In this document: piece after piece, positions 11,304 to 22,379 of the stretch
Numbering within the stretch: position 1 is the first letter of the stretch
Layout: each line of letters begins with the position of its first letter
Source of the DNA: Ectobius pallidus
Taxonomy: Eukaryota; Arthropoda; Insecta; Blattodea; Ectobiidae
Assembly (NCBI GenBank): GCA_964059195.1
Contig: CAXKWD010000005.1
Coordinates: 154,347,265 to 154,411,264 of the forward strand
Direction of reading: 5' to 3'
DNA length: 64,000 nucleotides
Made by a program: the position numbers and the translations under genes
Notes under the pieces: generated by a model
Told to the model about the DNA's origin: nothing
Seen by the model: only the letters and a program-made list of their open reading frames with translations
Database searches by the model: none

Positions 11304-12005
11304 ACGAGGATGGATCGAAAAGTAACGCACGGTAATGATTTTTACAAAAAGTTTAATAGGTACAATTTATTACAAACAAATGCACGCATTAAGGGACACC
11401 TTTTGTCTATTTTTCTCTATAGTCGCCAAGTATTTCAACACATTTCTGCTATCGTGATACCAGTTTCAAAATACCCTCTTCATAGAAGTCCGTTCGGTTG
11501 CAGCATAGCCCGGAGTATAGTGTCCCGTGTTCAGCAAAGTCCACCAATAAAACACCATTCATATCCCAGAATACGGTCGCAAGCACTTTGAATGTTTTCT
11601 TTGCCGGGGAAGCAGCATGTTTCCACTCCATAGAGGCCTGCTTTGTTTCGGGCGTGTAGTGGTATGCACACGACTCATCACCAGTGGCGATTCCCTTCTC
11701 AGTGAATAAATTTCATTTCTTTGGTCTCATGAAGAAATTCCTGGCCGGTAAACGCTTTGCGTCAGATGTAGAAGTGAAAACAGCAGTCCGCAGATGGCTA
11801 TACTCCAACCGAACAGACTTCTATGAGCAGGGAATTTTGAAACTGGTAAGTCACGATGAGAGAAATGTGTTGAGAAACTTGGCGACTCTATAGAAAAATA
11901 GACAAAAGATCTCCCTTCATACGTGCATTTGTTTGTAATTGTACCTATTAAAGTTTTTGTAAAAGAAAAAAAAAATTATGTGCGTTACTTTTCGATCCAC
12001 CCTCT
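11304..12005. mobile_element. Mariner family A, palindromic copy A1
   Basis: The terminal repeats CGAGGATGGATCGAAAAG and its complement CTTTTCGATCCACCCTC enclose about 700 bp. The left half is the antisense 3' part of a mariner transposase. On the minus strand it reads GDESCAYHYTPETKQASMEW, then ATVFWDMNGVLLVDF, then jumps by internal deletion to NRTDFYEEGILKLVS. The right half is the sense 3' end (FGLMKKFLAGKRFASDVEVK, YSNRTDFYEQGILKLVS). It therefore carries two opposed transposase 3' ends and cannot encode an enzyme. Confidence 0.85.
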
Positions 12006-12199
12006 TATATTTCATTTGAGTAAAACTACTTAAGTCGAAAGACTCCTCCTTAAGGGAAAAATAGCTTAATATCAAATTCCGTTTCTTCACAGCAGGTAAT
12101 TAGTAGCCTAAATGATGTTAAACTATTCCTAAATGTATACAATTGCGACGGCCATTTGAAGAAGTTATTTTATTAAGATTATTCCCTTCATACAACGCG

Positions 12200-12775
12200 T
12201 TATTGACAGTAAAGTTTATAAATGCCTCTGATATCGACCACTCACGATTGTTTTATCTAATAACATGCTTGCAAAGGTGCGATTTTATCGGATAAAACAC
12301 GAGGCTCGTTACTAGCTCGTAATAGTATCACCGTGCAGTGATTATTAAGTTATGTCATCCTTCTCGATTGCTTCAAGACTTCAAAATTTGAAAATTGTAA
12401 TTTTATCCATGCACATTCAAATGGTGTCAAATTACAAATAAATTATGCTCTTGGAAAAATGTCTTTATTTCATTGTGATTGTAGCTTAACCGAAATCCGA
12501 GATTAAATATTCTCTTATTACCACTATTGGTAGCATTGGCCATTACACATTCGATTGTTCATTCATTTAGTATACCGTGATCTGGCAGCTGACACAATGA
12601 TCATTTGATTTTAAACAACGCGCCAGGAAGTAATTGCTATTTATATAATCTGTTTATTTTAATTATGAAAAAGTCCTAATGAATACCACTCGAGATTAAG
12701 AGTTTCATCAGATAAATTCTCTCGTATGTCGCACTCGTGAATCTATCGATAAATTCGTAATCTCTCCTGGTACTA
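12200..12775 (+). repeat. Dispersed repeat R3, copy 1
   Basis: Divergent copy of the repeat seen twice at 57695-58340 and 58550-59130. Shared blocks include CGTGCAGTGATTA, TTAGTATACCGTGATC, GGTAGCATTGG and ATCTATCGATAAA. Noncoding, class unknown. Confidence 0.55.
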
Positions 12776-12810
12776 CATATGACAAATTGATTAATTTTAT
12801 ATCCTGTATC

Positions 12811-13487
12811 CAGGCCCGATGAGAGGGAGGGGCAGCCGGGGCTGCAGCCCCGGAGCCCGGCCGACCAGGTTTAATTTTTTACTTTCTAAATTTATTCCAA
12901 AATAAAATTTGTTATAGGCCTAATTCAATAAACAGCTTAAGTTATGTTTTATGTGTTTATTTTATCTGCATTGTGCTTTGGTATAATGGTGACACGGAAT
13001 TAATCAGTTAATCTGAAATGGATTATTCTTGAAGAAAAATTGCTATTTTTTTAAAAGTAGAAGCAGAAATCGGCATTTAAATCATAATTTTCCAAAAATA
13101 AAACTGGTACACACAGATAAAATTGTTTCTGAATAGAAAATTTTAATGTATTTTTCCGTTTCGTGCCCGGCAACAGTTAACCGATTTGGTCCAAAAACAA
13201 TAGGCTTCATCTCATGGGCATTATAAATGGTATGAAAATCCGATAAAGCGTATTTGAGTTATCGCGCTTACAGACACACGGACAGACAGTCAGACAGTCC
13301 TGTCTACCAGACAATCTCATAAAGTACCGGTACCCTTCTGGCACTTAATAATTATGTAATATCATTACATAATCTTTTTGTTGCATAGGCCTACATTATA
13401 ACGGGCGAGTTGGGTAGAGAATTTAATATTTGACGGGGGCCCGGGAAAATTTGTCCCTGGGGCCCTTTCTTTCTTTCCACGGCCCTG
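12811..13487. mobile_element. hAT-type non-autonomous element, 677 bp
   Basis: A perfect 8-bp duplication CCTGTATC flanks it (12803-12810 and 13488-13495). The tips are CAGGCCCGATGAG and CCACGGCCCTG, i.e. CAGGGCCGTGG read inward. Both tips fit hAT. The GC-rich ends (GCCGGGGCTGCAGCCCCGG; GGGGCCCGGG) contrast with the AT-rich middle. The middle carries a piece of the R5 repeat (13180-13370). Confidence 0.8.
13180..13370 (+). repeat. Dispersed repeat R5 (GACA-bearing), copy 1
   Basis: Shares with 17540-17715 the blocks GAAAATCCGATAAAGC, TTTGAGTTAT, CAGACA/GACAGACA, CAATCTCAT and TCTGGCACTTAATAA. The order (conserved ~100 bp followed by a (GACA)n run) resembles microsatellite-carrying short elements of insects. 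I cannot assign a family. Confidence 0.6.
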
Positions 13488-13559
13488 CCTGTATCCCTTC
13501 AGAAAAGTTATTCAGTTACACTTTGTACGAGTATAATGGATATTGTTATTTCTGATTTT

Positions 13560-13793
13560 TGGGTGGCGCAGTTAGTATCGCGCTGTCTTTCTGTGCCCAA
13601 GGATGCGGGTTCGATCCCAGCCCAGGTCGATGGCATTTATATGTGCATAAATTTGTCAGGCCCATGTCAGTAGTTTTTACTGGCATGTAAAAGAACTCCA
13701 GCGGAACAAAATTCCGGCACACCCACGACGGTCACAGACCTAAGTTGCAGTATACCCCGTCGTTAAATAACCATATACCAACCAACCAACTTC
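13560..13793 (+). mobile_element. tRNA-derived SINE, family 3
   Basis: GGGTGGCGCAGTTAGTATCG (A-box region) is followed by the B box GGGTTCGATCCCAG, then the body (GGCATTTATATGTGCATAAA, TACTGGCATGTAAAAGAAC, TTCCGGCACACC). It ends in the simple tail ACCAACCAACCAAC. SINEs with this head and body are common in insects (from memory). Confidence 0.8.
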
Positions 13794-14465
13794 TGATTTT
13801 GGCGTACAGATTCACGGTTCAGGTAGATCTATTGGACTTTTTTCTACTATGATTGTGTATCGTAAATTGTCATATCAATATCGACGGTGCCCTTAATTTA
13901 AAAAAAGCCACCACTGACAGGTGCTGGCGTGGGATTTTATTGTCTCAATTAACAAACGTCAATATTTTAGCTGAAAGTTCGCTACACGCGTCGCTACTGC
14001 CCGTAACATACTTTATTATCACAATTGATACACTGGAACACTTGTTTAGTGAAACTCAACATTGTATATTGAAGCTGGCATTTTTACTACCCATATCAAG
14101 AGCTTGTATTGTACAACTAGTGTTCTAGATTATGTAACTTATCCCTGAAGTTTTACTGATTAGAGTGTTATTGTTTAATTTTTTTGTATTATGTAAAATT
14201 ATTCGGAATGAGATATGTACCTTTTTTTTACGTGATAGGAATGCATTTTGTTTTTTTAAGTGGGTGATATGGCTGGCATGGAAAAATGGCGTATGTACTG
14301 CTCATTGTTTACTGTGGTTACAATGGCTTGGCTCATTAGAATATGCTAAGAAGATCAGTTTAGATAGCATGTCCTGAAATAATACATGATCTATTCTAAA
14401 TCGTGCTAGTAAAATACTCAAGATACAGAATTAGAAGTGTCTTAACTCCTTCCTGGATGCAGGTA
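13794..14465. other. No gene or repeat recognised
   Basis: Plus frames at 13853-14128 and 14165-14377 show no motif and have AT-rich composition. Confidence 0.45.
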
Positions 14466-14985
14466 CGAGGGTCATTTCAGAAGTCATGGCAATTATTATT
14501 TATCAGTCAATAAAGCTGCAGGAAACAAAAATCAGGATATATACGATTGAAAGTCGTTGGAATGTTCTTCGCAATGCTAGTACTAAATTGGGATCCGGAT
14601 ACAAGGCGCTATGGGTAAGGGTCATTGAAAGATGCGTAAATAGAGATCATTGTTTTATTCGTATTACATATGCACAAAACAGTACGCGTAATACTCGTAC
14701 TCTTACGAGCTAACAACCTTCAAAATAATCCCCCAAGGCGTCCACACATCTTTGCCAACGATGAGGAAGGCGCTGAATACCATCAGCTGTGTGTGATGCG
14801 TCTATGCGCGCCACCTCTCGTCGATGCGCTGTTAGGATGTCCTTCCTGTTTGCAAACCGCTTCCCACTCAGCGGCGTCTTCATTTTTGGAATGAGATCAA
14901 AGGCGCACGGACTGAGATCAGGGGAGTACGGAGGGTGTCCCAAGATCTCCCACCCCCACCGCCGCACAAGGTCCTGGACACATAC
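14466..14985 (-). mobile_element. Mariner family C, copy C1, truncated
   Basis: Begins at a TA with CGAGGGTCATTTCAGAAG. The minus frame 14967-14710 reads WGWEILGHPPYSPDLSPCAF, then KMKTPLSGKRFANRKDI, and ends HRWQRCVDALGDYFEGC-stop. That is the mariner C-terminus with the third catalytic Asp region, although PSDFH is changed to PCAFD. The element stops near 14985 with no second terminal repeat, so the 5' two thirds are missing. Empty-site reference for the Helitron in copy C2. Confidence 0.85.
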
Positions 14986-15049
14986 TTAAAGTACTTATGT
15001 AGAAGTACTGGTGAACTTATTCCGCAGAAATAGATGCGTTATTGTCACT

Positions 15050-15501
15050 GTACTTTTAATTTTTATATATTTTATCAAGAAATAGTAATCACATGATACT
15101 CCATTAAAGTGCGTCTTGACAATGAACAAGGCCTTCACTGTTGCAATTTTCATTAATTAAGCGTGAAATATACTGGCCAAATGCAATCACAAAAAGAGGC
15201 ATTTGAGCGTCCCCAATAAAGTTTTCGGAACATTTTACCAAATAACGGCTGTACTTTTAGTTTTTATATATTTGATCAAGAAGTGAATTTTCTTCTGATA
15301 CTTTGCTATAATAGTCATCACATGATATCCCATTAAAGTGCGTTTTGACAATGAACAAGGCCTTCACTGTTGCAATTTTCATTAATTAAGCGTGGAATAT
15401 ACTGGCCAATTGCAATCACAAAAAGGGGTATTCGAGCGTCCCCAAAAAAAGTTTTCGGAAAATTTTACCAAATAACGGGACTGTTCCGGGACACCCTAGT
15501 C
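15050..15501 (+). repeat. Direct duplication of ~200 bp with a transposon-like tip
   Basis: A unit starting TGTACTTTTA runs 15050-15249 and repeats at 15250-15477 with a ~28-bp insertion. Shared text includes GACAATGAACAAGGCC, TTCATTAATTAAGCGTG and ACCAAATAACGG. It ends GTTCCGGGACACCCTAG, which read inward (CTAGGGTGTCCCGG) looks like a DNA transposon terminus. The partner end is not found. Confidence 0.65.
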
Positions 15502-15771
15502 CACACTAAAGTCACAGAGACATAATTCCTTAACTCTATTTGCCATCTTGCTATTCTTTGTTCTGTTTTTCCCACAAATAAAATTCATATATATCAGTAT
15601 TCAAATAGAACAACTAACCTGGCAACAAATCAAAACTAATATTCCACCTATTCAACATAGGGAAAATCTCAGGATATGTTTTAGTTTTTTTCTCTTAGTA
15701 TTATCTAATAAACCAAGCATGTTGATGTAACTAATAATGTTCTTGAATCACTGATAAAGTCTCTTACAGGG
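15502..15771. other. Intron-like AT-rich sequence
   Basis: No feature recognised. It leads into a polypyrimidine tract and splice acceptor. Confidence 0.5.
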
Positions 15772-15787
15772 CTTGTTTTTCCTACAG
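15772..15787 (+). promoter_or_regulatory. 3' splice site of receptor exon A
   Basis: CTTGTTTTTCCTACAG is a pyrimidine-rich run ending in CAG, directly before the open frame. The intron phase is 1: the codon is completed by GG after the junction. A second, weaker TTACAG lies 18 bases upstream. Confidence 0.7.
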
Positions 15788-16080
15788 GGAAATTTCGTCG
15801 CGAATTCAAACGCACATTTCTCCATTGTCGTTGCCTCTACCGTAAAGCTTCCACATCTCCCCAGTCCCGCCATTTCAATAACCGTGAGAAATACCACGTT
15901 TCTACCGCAAGCGAGTACCCAATGACAACCACCTTACATCCCGGATCAGGTTCCACGACTATCGTCCGTGATTGCTTCCTTCCCACACCCAATACTTCCT
16001 CAATCCGACTCCAGGGGCAGCAACAGCAGCAGCGTCGACATCTCTCCAACAACAATGAGACAACAACCAGTCGGCTTTGA
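15788..16080 (+). CDS. Last coding exon A of a class A (neuropeptide) GPCR
   Basis: Partial gene: helix 8 and cytoplasmic tail only, 96 residues after a split Gly codon. It reads (G)KFRREFKRTFLHCRCLYRK, then a Ser/Thr-rich tail with a QGQQQQQ run, ending NNNETTTSRL-stop. K-F-R-x-E-F-[KR] is the amphipathic helix 8 that follows NPxxY in TM7. The C-R-C would be a palmitoylation site, and the S-R-L end fits a class I PDZ ligand. Composition is much GC-richer than the flanks, which supports coding. SGKFR-type helix 8 is what I recall from orexin/allatotropin receptors, but that identity is tentative. The TM exons should lie upstream, outside the window. A homologous exon with the same phase lies at 53976-54199. 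Confidence 0.72.
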
Positions 16081-16417
16081 CACAGACTGCTAGTGCCATC
16101 TAGCAGTAGTGGTCTGGACTACGGCAGCAAACAGCGGCGTGTCACATGGGCGTCAAGAGAGGTTTTGACGCAAGGACAGCCTGCAACAATTAATTCTACC
16201 GCCGTCAATGTAGGATCATTCCATTATGCTTAAAACACCCTGTATGTGTAATCCTTGGGAACAAAATTTAATGTTTGGACTATTGGAAATCACCTGCATT
16301 TTTATAATTCTATTCTTAGGGATCTTAGGGACTTTTACCAGAATGGTATTTTGCATCTAGAGTATCAGAGTGTAAGGATGGATTTTTATTTTGGGATAAA
16401 TAAGGCTTTGAAATTAC
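16081..16417. other. Probable 3' UTR or flank of exon A
   Basis: Continues moderately GC-rich to about 16200, then turns AT-rich. No AATAAA is seen before the downstream MITE; the first ones I note (~16795, ~16926) lie inside it. Confidence 0.4.
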
Positions 16418-16959
16418 TATGGCTCGGAAGTTAATGCTCTATCCGAAGAAATATGCATGAAAATATGCTCTAAAATTTGTAAAATATGCTCCGGAACAAT
16501 GAAGTAATTTTAATACTTGACGTTACATTAAAAATTGCAGAAAATTGTAAAAGTTGTATAAATTGAACTGTAAACTTTTAAAAAAATAAGCCAAGAAATT
16601 TTAGTAAATTGAAAAATAATGAAGTAAAACGTCGCTTGAATATTACAGTCAGTTCCGAAAACATTAGGCTATTTACGGACAATTATTGTACAGTCAGTTC
16701 TCAAAACATTCGCATAGCCAAATAGGTTGTAAATGTTACAGAATATGAATACGTTGACAGAAATATGCATATATAGCATGTTTAAAAATATCAAATAAAT
16801 ATGCCATTAAAATGTGACATATTAGTAATAACTTATATGCACAAATATTGTAATATCAAGCAATTATGATGCATCTTGGCAAAACTAACAAAATAGGCAA
16901 CAGTATATAAAATGAAACCATTATTAAATAAATGATTTTTCATAAACTTCCGGGCCCTA
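16418..16959. mobile_element. Probable hAT MITE with ATATGC subterminal words
   Basis: The ends are TATGGCTCGGAAGTTAATG (16418) and the complement of TAGGGCCCGGAAGTTTATG (ending 16959), 15-16 of 19 alike. Inside each end AATATGC / GCATAT words repeat (ATATGCATG, AAATATGCTC, AAATATGCCA). No convincing 8-bp duplication is visible, so the call rests on the terminal and subterminal pattern shared with 26662, 52384 and 59998. Confidence 0.55.
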
Positions 16960-17189
16960 TTCGTCACTTTATTGTTGCTATTATACATTCACTTTTACTC
17001 TAAAATGATAGTAACATCACACCTTTTAATTAATTACATAAGGATGTAATTAACTGGTTAGTCATTCAATATCTTCCGAATTAAGTGTGAGACATACGAA
17101 ATTTTTTAGTTTTTCTTTTCTTCCCTCCCCCCCTTTATTTTTATAAAGTACAGACAGTCAGTGAGTTCCAGCTTTCTGATTAACTTATA

Positions 17190-17345
17190 AATATAATAAA
17201 ATCAGGTAAACTGAATAACTAAGTGCCAGAATGCAGTTCTTTAATCAGTGATAACTGCAATTATGTTATGCAGAAAATAAGTTATTTTTAGAATCGATTT
17301 CAGAGTTAGGCTCCATTTGATTCATTAAGCAGGGCTTACGGAAGA
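17190..17345 (+). repeat. Dispersed repeat R4, copy 1
   Basis: Matches 43915-44080 (AAAATCAGGTAAACTGA, AATGCCAGAATGC-like, GATAACTGCAATTATG, GTTAGGCTCCA). The part just before it in the 43.9-kb copy is matched by 30118-30190. Noncoding, ends not defined. Confidence 0.55.
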
Positions 17346-17539
17346 CAAAGGTCTACAATTGTGAAGCATAGCCTATGTGAAGGAATATGTGGGTAGTGTT
17401 ATTTGTCAAAGCTAACTGTATTTCAACTTCCAAAGCTGTAATATGAACACTGAGAAACAATATGTTGCCATGAGAACTGATTTACATTTGATAAATCGGT
17501 CTAATATACTATCACAAAATAGCCGCTGAATTGAGCATT

Positions 17540-17715
17540 ACTCCGGTACCGTTCAACCGGATTGCTCCAAAATCAATAAGCTTCTTTCTGTGGTTGTTAT
17601 AAATGCGTGTACCAAGTTTCATGAAAATCCGATAAAGCATGTTTGAGTTATGGCACGTTCAGACTCATAGACAGACATTTTCCCGTTCCCCACACAATCT
17701 CATTACATTCTGGCA
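17540..17715 (+). repeat. Dispersed repeat R5, copy 2
   Basis: Same blocks as 13180-13370: CCAAAATCAATAAGCTTC, GAAAATCCGATAAAGC, ATAGACAGACAT and TCTGGCACTTAATAA. Confidence 0.6.
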
Positions 17716-17858
17716 CTTAATAACAATATTGGTTCAGTTAGTGGAAGAATATTTCTTCTAGATAAATCTTTACTTTACCAATGTGACAAACTGAACTTTT
17801 ATTTATCTATATTAATATTATATAATATAAGATTTAAGGCTTTCCTGGCGAACCTTAT

Positions 17859-17908
17859 GTAGAAAATCTTCTCACCTGGCTGCAAACCCGAGAAGATTTT
17901 CTACATTA
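17859..17908. other. Stem-loop with ~16-bp near-perfect stem
   Basis: ATGTAGAAAATCTTCTC and its complement GAGAAGATTTTCTACAT flank the loop ACCTGGCTGCAAACCC. It is embedded in a TATATAATATA-rich context on both sides. It is neither a tRNA nor an identified element; a short MITE or a structured RNA are both possible. Confidence 0.5.
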
Positions 17909-18302
17909 TATAATATAGTTTGTTTGATAATAGGCCTATTGTAACATTAACTCACAAAAACATGCCGGTATCAATTTATACTACAATGAAATTGTTACAA
18001 ATCAGCTAATGTATAGTTATGATATCTGATTTTTCTACATAATGATGCAGGATTACTGATCGTAGGATCTGAAGCATCGGTTAAAAATTTCATAATTCAC
18101 CTTTTTTTTTACTCATGGATATTTTCTCAGTTCTATTGGAAGTAGAGAAACGCCATCCCTAAGCACTAGATTTCACTTCTAAAAACGGATAAATAGAATG
18201 GGCAGCCACCCTTTATATACTCATATCAACTAACTTAACTATTCTTCTCAGGTATTGTTCACTGCGATTATTACAGGACCGTTAGCATTATTATAAAAAT
18301 GT
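17909..18302. other. No gene or repeat recognised
   Basis: AT-rich sequence without recognisable motifs. Confidence 0.5.
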
Positions 18303-18607
18303 AAAACTAAAGTATTCACTATACAGGCCATGGAGGCCCAGAGGGTTCCAGGAGGTTGAGGCTCCCAGATTTTAGATATTCGGCACATGAAGGTGGTAAG
18401 GTTATCAGCCTTACGCACCGGCCGCCTTTATCCCCAGGATTGCTCCTGGTACTCATTTTTGTTGGAGGCTGAGTCGACCCCAGGCCCATAGCGCCACCAG
18501 AAGGATTAGCCCGGTTGAAAAACGCCAACGACCTCATCGGGGATCGAACCCGCGACCTTCCGGTTTGTGGCGAAGCGCCTCAACCACTACGCTACGGCGT
18601 ACCCCCC
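18303..18607 (-). mobile_element. tRNA-derived SINE, family 2, copy 2
   Basis: From 18607 on the minus strand: GGGTACGCCGTAGCGTAGTG (A box region), then CGCGGGTTCGATCCCCG (intact B box), then GATGAGGTCGTTGGCG and a body ending CCTCCATGGCCTG. Both internal promoter boxes are well preserved, unlike copy 1 at 10990-11284. Confidence 0.8.
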
Positions 18608-18729
18608 TTAAAATTGTATAGGCTACAAAAAACTTCGAGTTGCTTTAACAGATGGTGTTAAAATCTAAAAATTGGAAAAATAGGACCTCCATCATTAAAA
18701 AATAAAATAAATAAAGAATAAAATCCTAC

Positions 18730-18990
18730 GGCCGGCCAATTTGACATGGGTTTTTTCATGGTTTCCCCAGTCGTAAAGGCAAATGCCGAATTGGTTATCT
18801 ACATACCATGAATAATCCTCACCATTTAATGTTGCATCATATCCATTAAATGAATATCAGTTCAAATTTACTCTATAAGAATACACCAATAATAGAAACA
18901 ATTGACAATGAATAGTTCCATGGCCTACCCTGCTGTATGGACACAGATCTCCTGATATCGCCTCGCAGCTAAAAGGAGTATAAACACAGC
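18730..18990 (+). mobile_element. SINE family 4, 5'-truncated copy
   Basis: Matches the body of the element at 40268-40606: CCAATTTGACATGGG, AAATGCCGAATTGG, CCATGGCCTACCCTGC, and the end GGAGTATAAACACAGCT. The tRNA-like head is absent. Confidence 0.7.
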
Positions 18991-19450
18991 TGAATTATAA
19001 AAATAAAATTTTAAATGTAAAAAACCCCAAGTCTTCAATTCATAACGTTACCAGATTACTTTTTAAAAGTATTATTGCTTCTAATAAATTCACGTTATCT
19101 TAATATTGAATGCATTTATCTCCTAATTTTACAATATCACTGTCACTATTTTATTTTTAAAATATGTCTGACGAAGGAAGGAAATGATATTTTTTATAAA
19201 GGTATGTAGTAACCGCTCTTTTTTTTTTTCGTTTCAAGTTATTTTGCGTGTCAAGTTAACTGTGGACGAGCAGTATGCGTCATAAGATAGCAAAGGAATT
19301 TTCTTAATATAATATAGGATAACACATTTAAATTCCCCGCTAGAGTAAGCATGGGCTATGTTGACTCACATACCTTCCGTTCTTGCACATGCCAACTGAT
19401 ATCTACTGTTTTCGAGAACGTTACATAAACAGAATTTTAAAAACACAGAA
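18991..19450. other. No gene or repeat recognised
   Basis: AT-rich, with nothing recognisable. Confidence 0.5.
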
Positions 19451-19452
19451 TA

Positions 19453-20006
19453 CGAGGGTCATTTCAAAAGTTCTGCACACTGTAAGATAAAATTAAAGAA
19501 AATTATGTATTTTACAAAATACATTTACAGGCCTTCAATATAATCTTCATTCTTGCTTATGACAGCTTCCCAACGTTTTGGCAATTTTTTTTATTCTGGA
19601 TAGGGCACCTTCGTTGTCGAGCTGTCTGATTACTCAGGTCGCCTCACTGGAAGCTTCATCAATTGTAACAAAACGTTTTCCACGGAGTGGTTCCTTCAAT
19701 TTGGGAAACAATTCAAGTCTGGTGGGCTCAAATCAGGACTGTATGATGGGTGGGGAAGTATTTCCCATCCATAGACTTGGAAAACGTTTTGTTACAATTG
19801 ATGAAGCTTCCAGTGAGGCGACCTGAGTAATCAGACAGCTCAACAACGAAGGTGCCCTGTCCAGAATAAAAAAAATTCCAAAACATTGGGAAGCTGTCAT
19901 AAGCAAGAATGAAGATTATACTGAAGGCCTGTAAAGGTATTTTGCAAAATAAATTATTTTCTTCCATTCTATCTTACAGTGTGCAGAACTTTTGAAATGA
20001 CCCTCG
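19453..20006. mobile_element. Mariner family B, palindromic copy B1
   Basis: TA-flanked, starting CGAGGGTCATTTCAAAAG and ending with its complement. The right half, read on +, gives GKRFVTIDEASSEATEVIRQ, then RWEAVISKNEDYIEGL-like text (mariner C-terminus). The left half is the same region in antisense, joined through a short unique centre (~19690-19760). It is 554 bp and codes for nothing complete. B2 at 38876 has the same build. Confidence 0.85.
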
Positions 20007-20146
20007 TACTTTAAGTTACTTCGAACTATCGGATTTGAAAATAAGTTTCCATTTTAGACGTGAGTTACTTTTAAAATATGATATGATAAACCCGTTGGAC
20101 GGGCTGTGAAAATTATAATTTTACCATTAACCGAGTTTTTCCTGTA

Positions 20147-20674
20147 CAGGGTGTTTTTTAATAACACCGAAATATTTTACCTGGCTTTAGAGAGGATTTA
20201 GAAAGCAACTTTCATTAGGAGACTTTTGCTCTATGGATTCAATTTTTCCCGATACAGCATAAAATCTCCCAGGCCTCTGACTTCTAACATTTGAAAAAAT
20301 ATGCAAAACAAAGGAATTTCGTTGTTAACACTGGGGTTATGAATAAAAAACTAATGCAGTGGCGGCCAGTCATGTGATTAGTCTGTAAATTTTGCAGATT
20401 ATGAAAACTCTAAATTACGATATAGCAATTTGATGAATGATTAAGAATAGGTCTAAGGTTTTCGCCGATCACTTAGAAGGCTTAGTCAATTTAATGAAAA
20501 TTTTAACCCTATTTAGCTTTATTTTTTACTTATGAACACCAAATCTTAATTATTTTAATGCCCTGTAGCATAGACAATTTACACCATAGAGCGAAAATCC
20601 CCTAATAAAAGTTGCTTGTCTATGTCCCCTCTATACACAGGTAAAATATTTCGGTGTTATTCATAAACACTCTG
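20147..20674. mobile_element. TA-flanked MITE, 528 bp, ~100-bp inverted ends
   Basis: Begins CAGGGTGTTTTTTAATAAC and ends with the complement of CAGAGTGTTTATGAATAAC. The arms continue to match over about 100 bp (ACCGAAATATTTTACCTG; AGCAACTTT.ATTAGG; GCTCTATGG). A TA lies on each side (20145, 20675). TA duplication and a CAGGGTGTT tip fit the Tc1/mariner superfamily. Confidence 0.75.
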
Positions 20675-20676
20675 TA

Positions 20677-22070
20677 ACTGTTAAATCATAGGAACATCAG
20701 AGTTGCTTGTAAGAGAATCATGCTTCGGTTACACGTTTCTTGTATAAGAAATGTTGTCGTGGGCAGTTTAAGAAGACTGTACAGGTGAAGTAAATCATTT
20801 AAAATTGTCTTAAAAGCTAGGACACGTTTTACCGTGATTTTCTGGGAGAATGTATGTCAATACTGTAGATGTAGTCCCTAAACTGGCTTTACGGAAATAC
20901 CTGTCAGATGGTTTTAGCTATTCACTAAGGTCGTGTTTTCCTGTGAAAAGGCGATATTACATTTTGTAGCGGACTGATGCAACTCATAAAGTCTATGCGA
21001 CACAGTGCATTAATGCATATGCAGAAGATAAAGTCGTAACAAAAGAAAATATCGTCATGCATGTCCTAGGTACCTACACATACAGCTCTCCTTCCGTCTA
21101 AAATTCTAAATGGCTTGGTTAAAATAGGGTGACCAAACGACCTGCTTTTTGCAGGTTAGTCCTTTTTTTAACACCTTGGGTGGTATGCATAAAATCGTAG
21201 TCAATGCTTTTACTTTAACTATAGGAAAAGGTAAAAATAAAAGCATAAACTTCATATCATTTTCATAAACACAATTCTTCTGCTACGAAGGGAATGCTAG
21301 CATATCGTAGGTTTTACTTTCCGATAATAATAGATATTATGCTCTTCGGGTATTTTTGTTACTATTGGCTACTAACCGAATGCTGAGCATGATTATGATT
21401 GTGACGAGAAAACATTAACCATAATTTTCATTATTTTTCATCTATTTTCTGTAACTGATGGCGCTCTTCTCTCTTTATACCTTCTTTATATCTTATTTGT
21501 AAAAACGAAGCCATGCAAATTACCGCCAATCATTCACTAAGCAATCGAAGCCACGAACGATGCCCTCTACAAAGTAGAGTTCTATAGGCCTACTACACTT
21601 GATGCATACATTTCATAGTTTATTCTAAGGCTCCAAGGCAAATCTAATCATGGCCACCACTATCTATTTTCTGCTAAGAGGAATAGCTTTCCCTAAGGTT
21701 TTTATACATACAAATTTTAGTAGGTAGTAAAAGTATCTACTACCATTTTATGCATTCCAGCTCTTAACCTGCAGACCGCGAATAGGCTTAGAAATCTCAT
21801 AAGTATCTTGTTTTTGAAAATATCCTGCGGAATGGAATTTTATTTTAAATATAACATACTATTTTACAATTCCTATAAAGATTTTTTTACATGACAACAT
21901 TTATGTTTGAAAGAATATTAAACTAACTTCCATAACGGCAACTATAATTTATTAATTCCTTAAGAGATCTGTAATTGCATTACACTGTCTTTTCAAAGAC
22001 TTAATAATCAGTTGTACCAAGAACAAATATTCTAATAAGAATTAAAAATTAATATCTGCAATAATAAGAG
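20677..22070. other. No gene or repeat recognised
   Basis: AT-rich. No ORF, promoter box or terminal repeat that I can support. Confidence 0.5.
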
Positions 22071-22074
22071 GAAG

Positions 22075-22300
22075 TTTTGTCTGTTTGTCTGTCTGTTTGT
22101 CTATCTGGCTGCCTGTCTGTGCGCGATGACCGGCGAAATCTACTTTACGCAGAAATCTGAAATTTTAAACATAGATGGACTGAAGAGTGACCGAATGCAC
22201 CTCGAAGCCGGATTTTTAATTTTCGCTTTTCGTTCGCGAGTTATGAGTGAAAATGTGGAAGAAAACATGATTTTTTTTTGCGCTATCGGAGCATCAGTTT
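22075..22300 (+). repeat. (TGTC)n run with adjoining conserved-looking block
   Basis: TTTGTCTGTTTGTCTGTC... is followed by GACCGGCGAAATCTAC and a moderately GC-rich 150 bp. The order is that of microsatellite-carrying short elements such as R5. An 81-codon plus frame (22126-22371) spans it but has no known motif. Possible 3' limit near GGGCGAAGCCACTAA (~22748), a Helitron-like end, unproven. Confidence 0.4.
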
Positions 22301-22379
22301 TCGGTAATACATTTCAATTGTCAAATCAATTTCAGGTGGCTTTGCCTATTTTTGTCATACCTTGGAAATAAAAGCATCG

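Noticed and set aside
14710..14967. Mariner transposase as a working gene
   Set aside because: Only the C-terminal third is present, PSDFH is altered and one terminal repeat is absent.
15837..16055. 72-codon minus frame with poly-Cys
   Set aside because: Antisense of receptor exon A (the CAG run read backwards).
18303..18607. Functional tRNA genes at SINE heads
   Set aside because: A and B boxes are present, but cloverleaf arms do not pair by eye and each continues into a SINE body.
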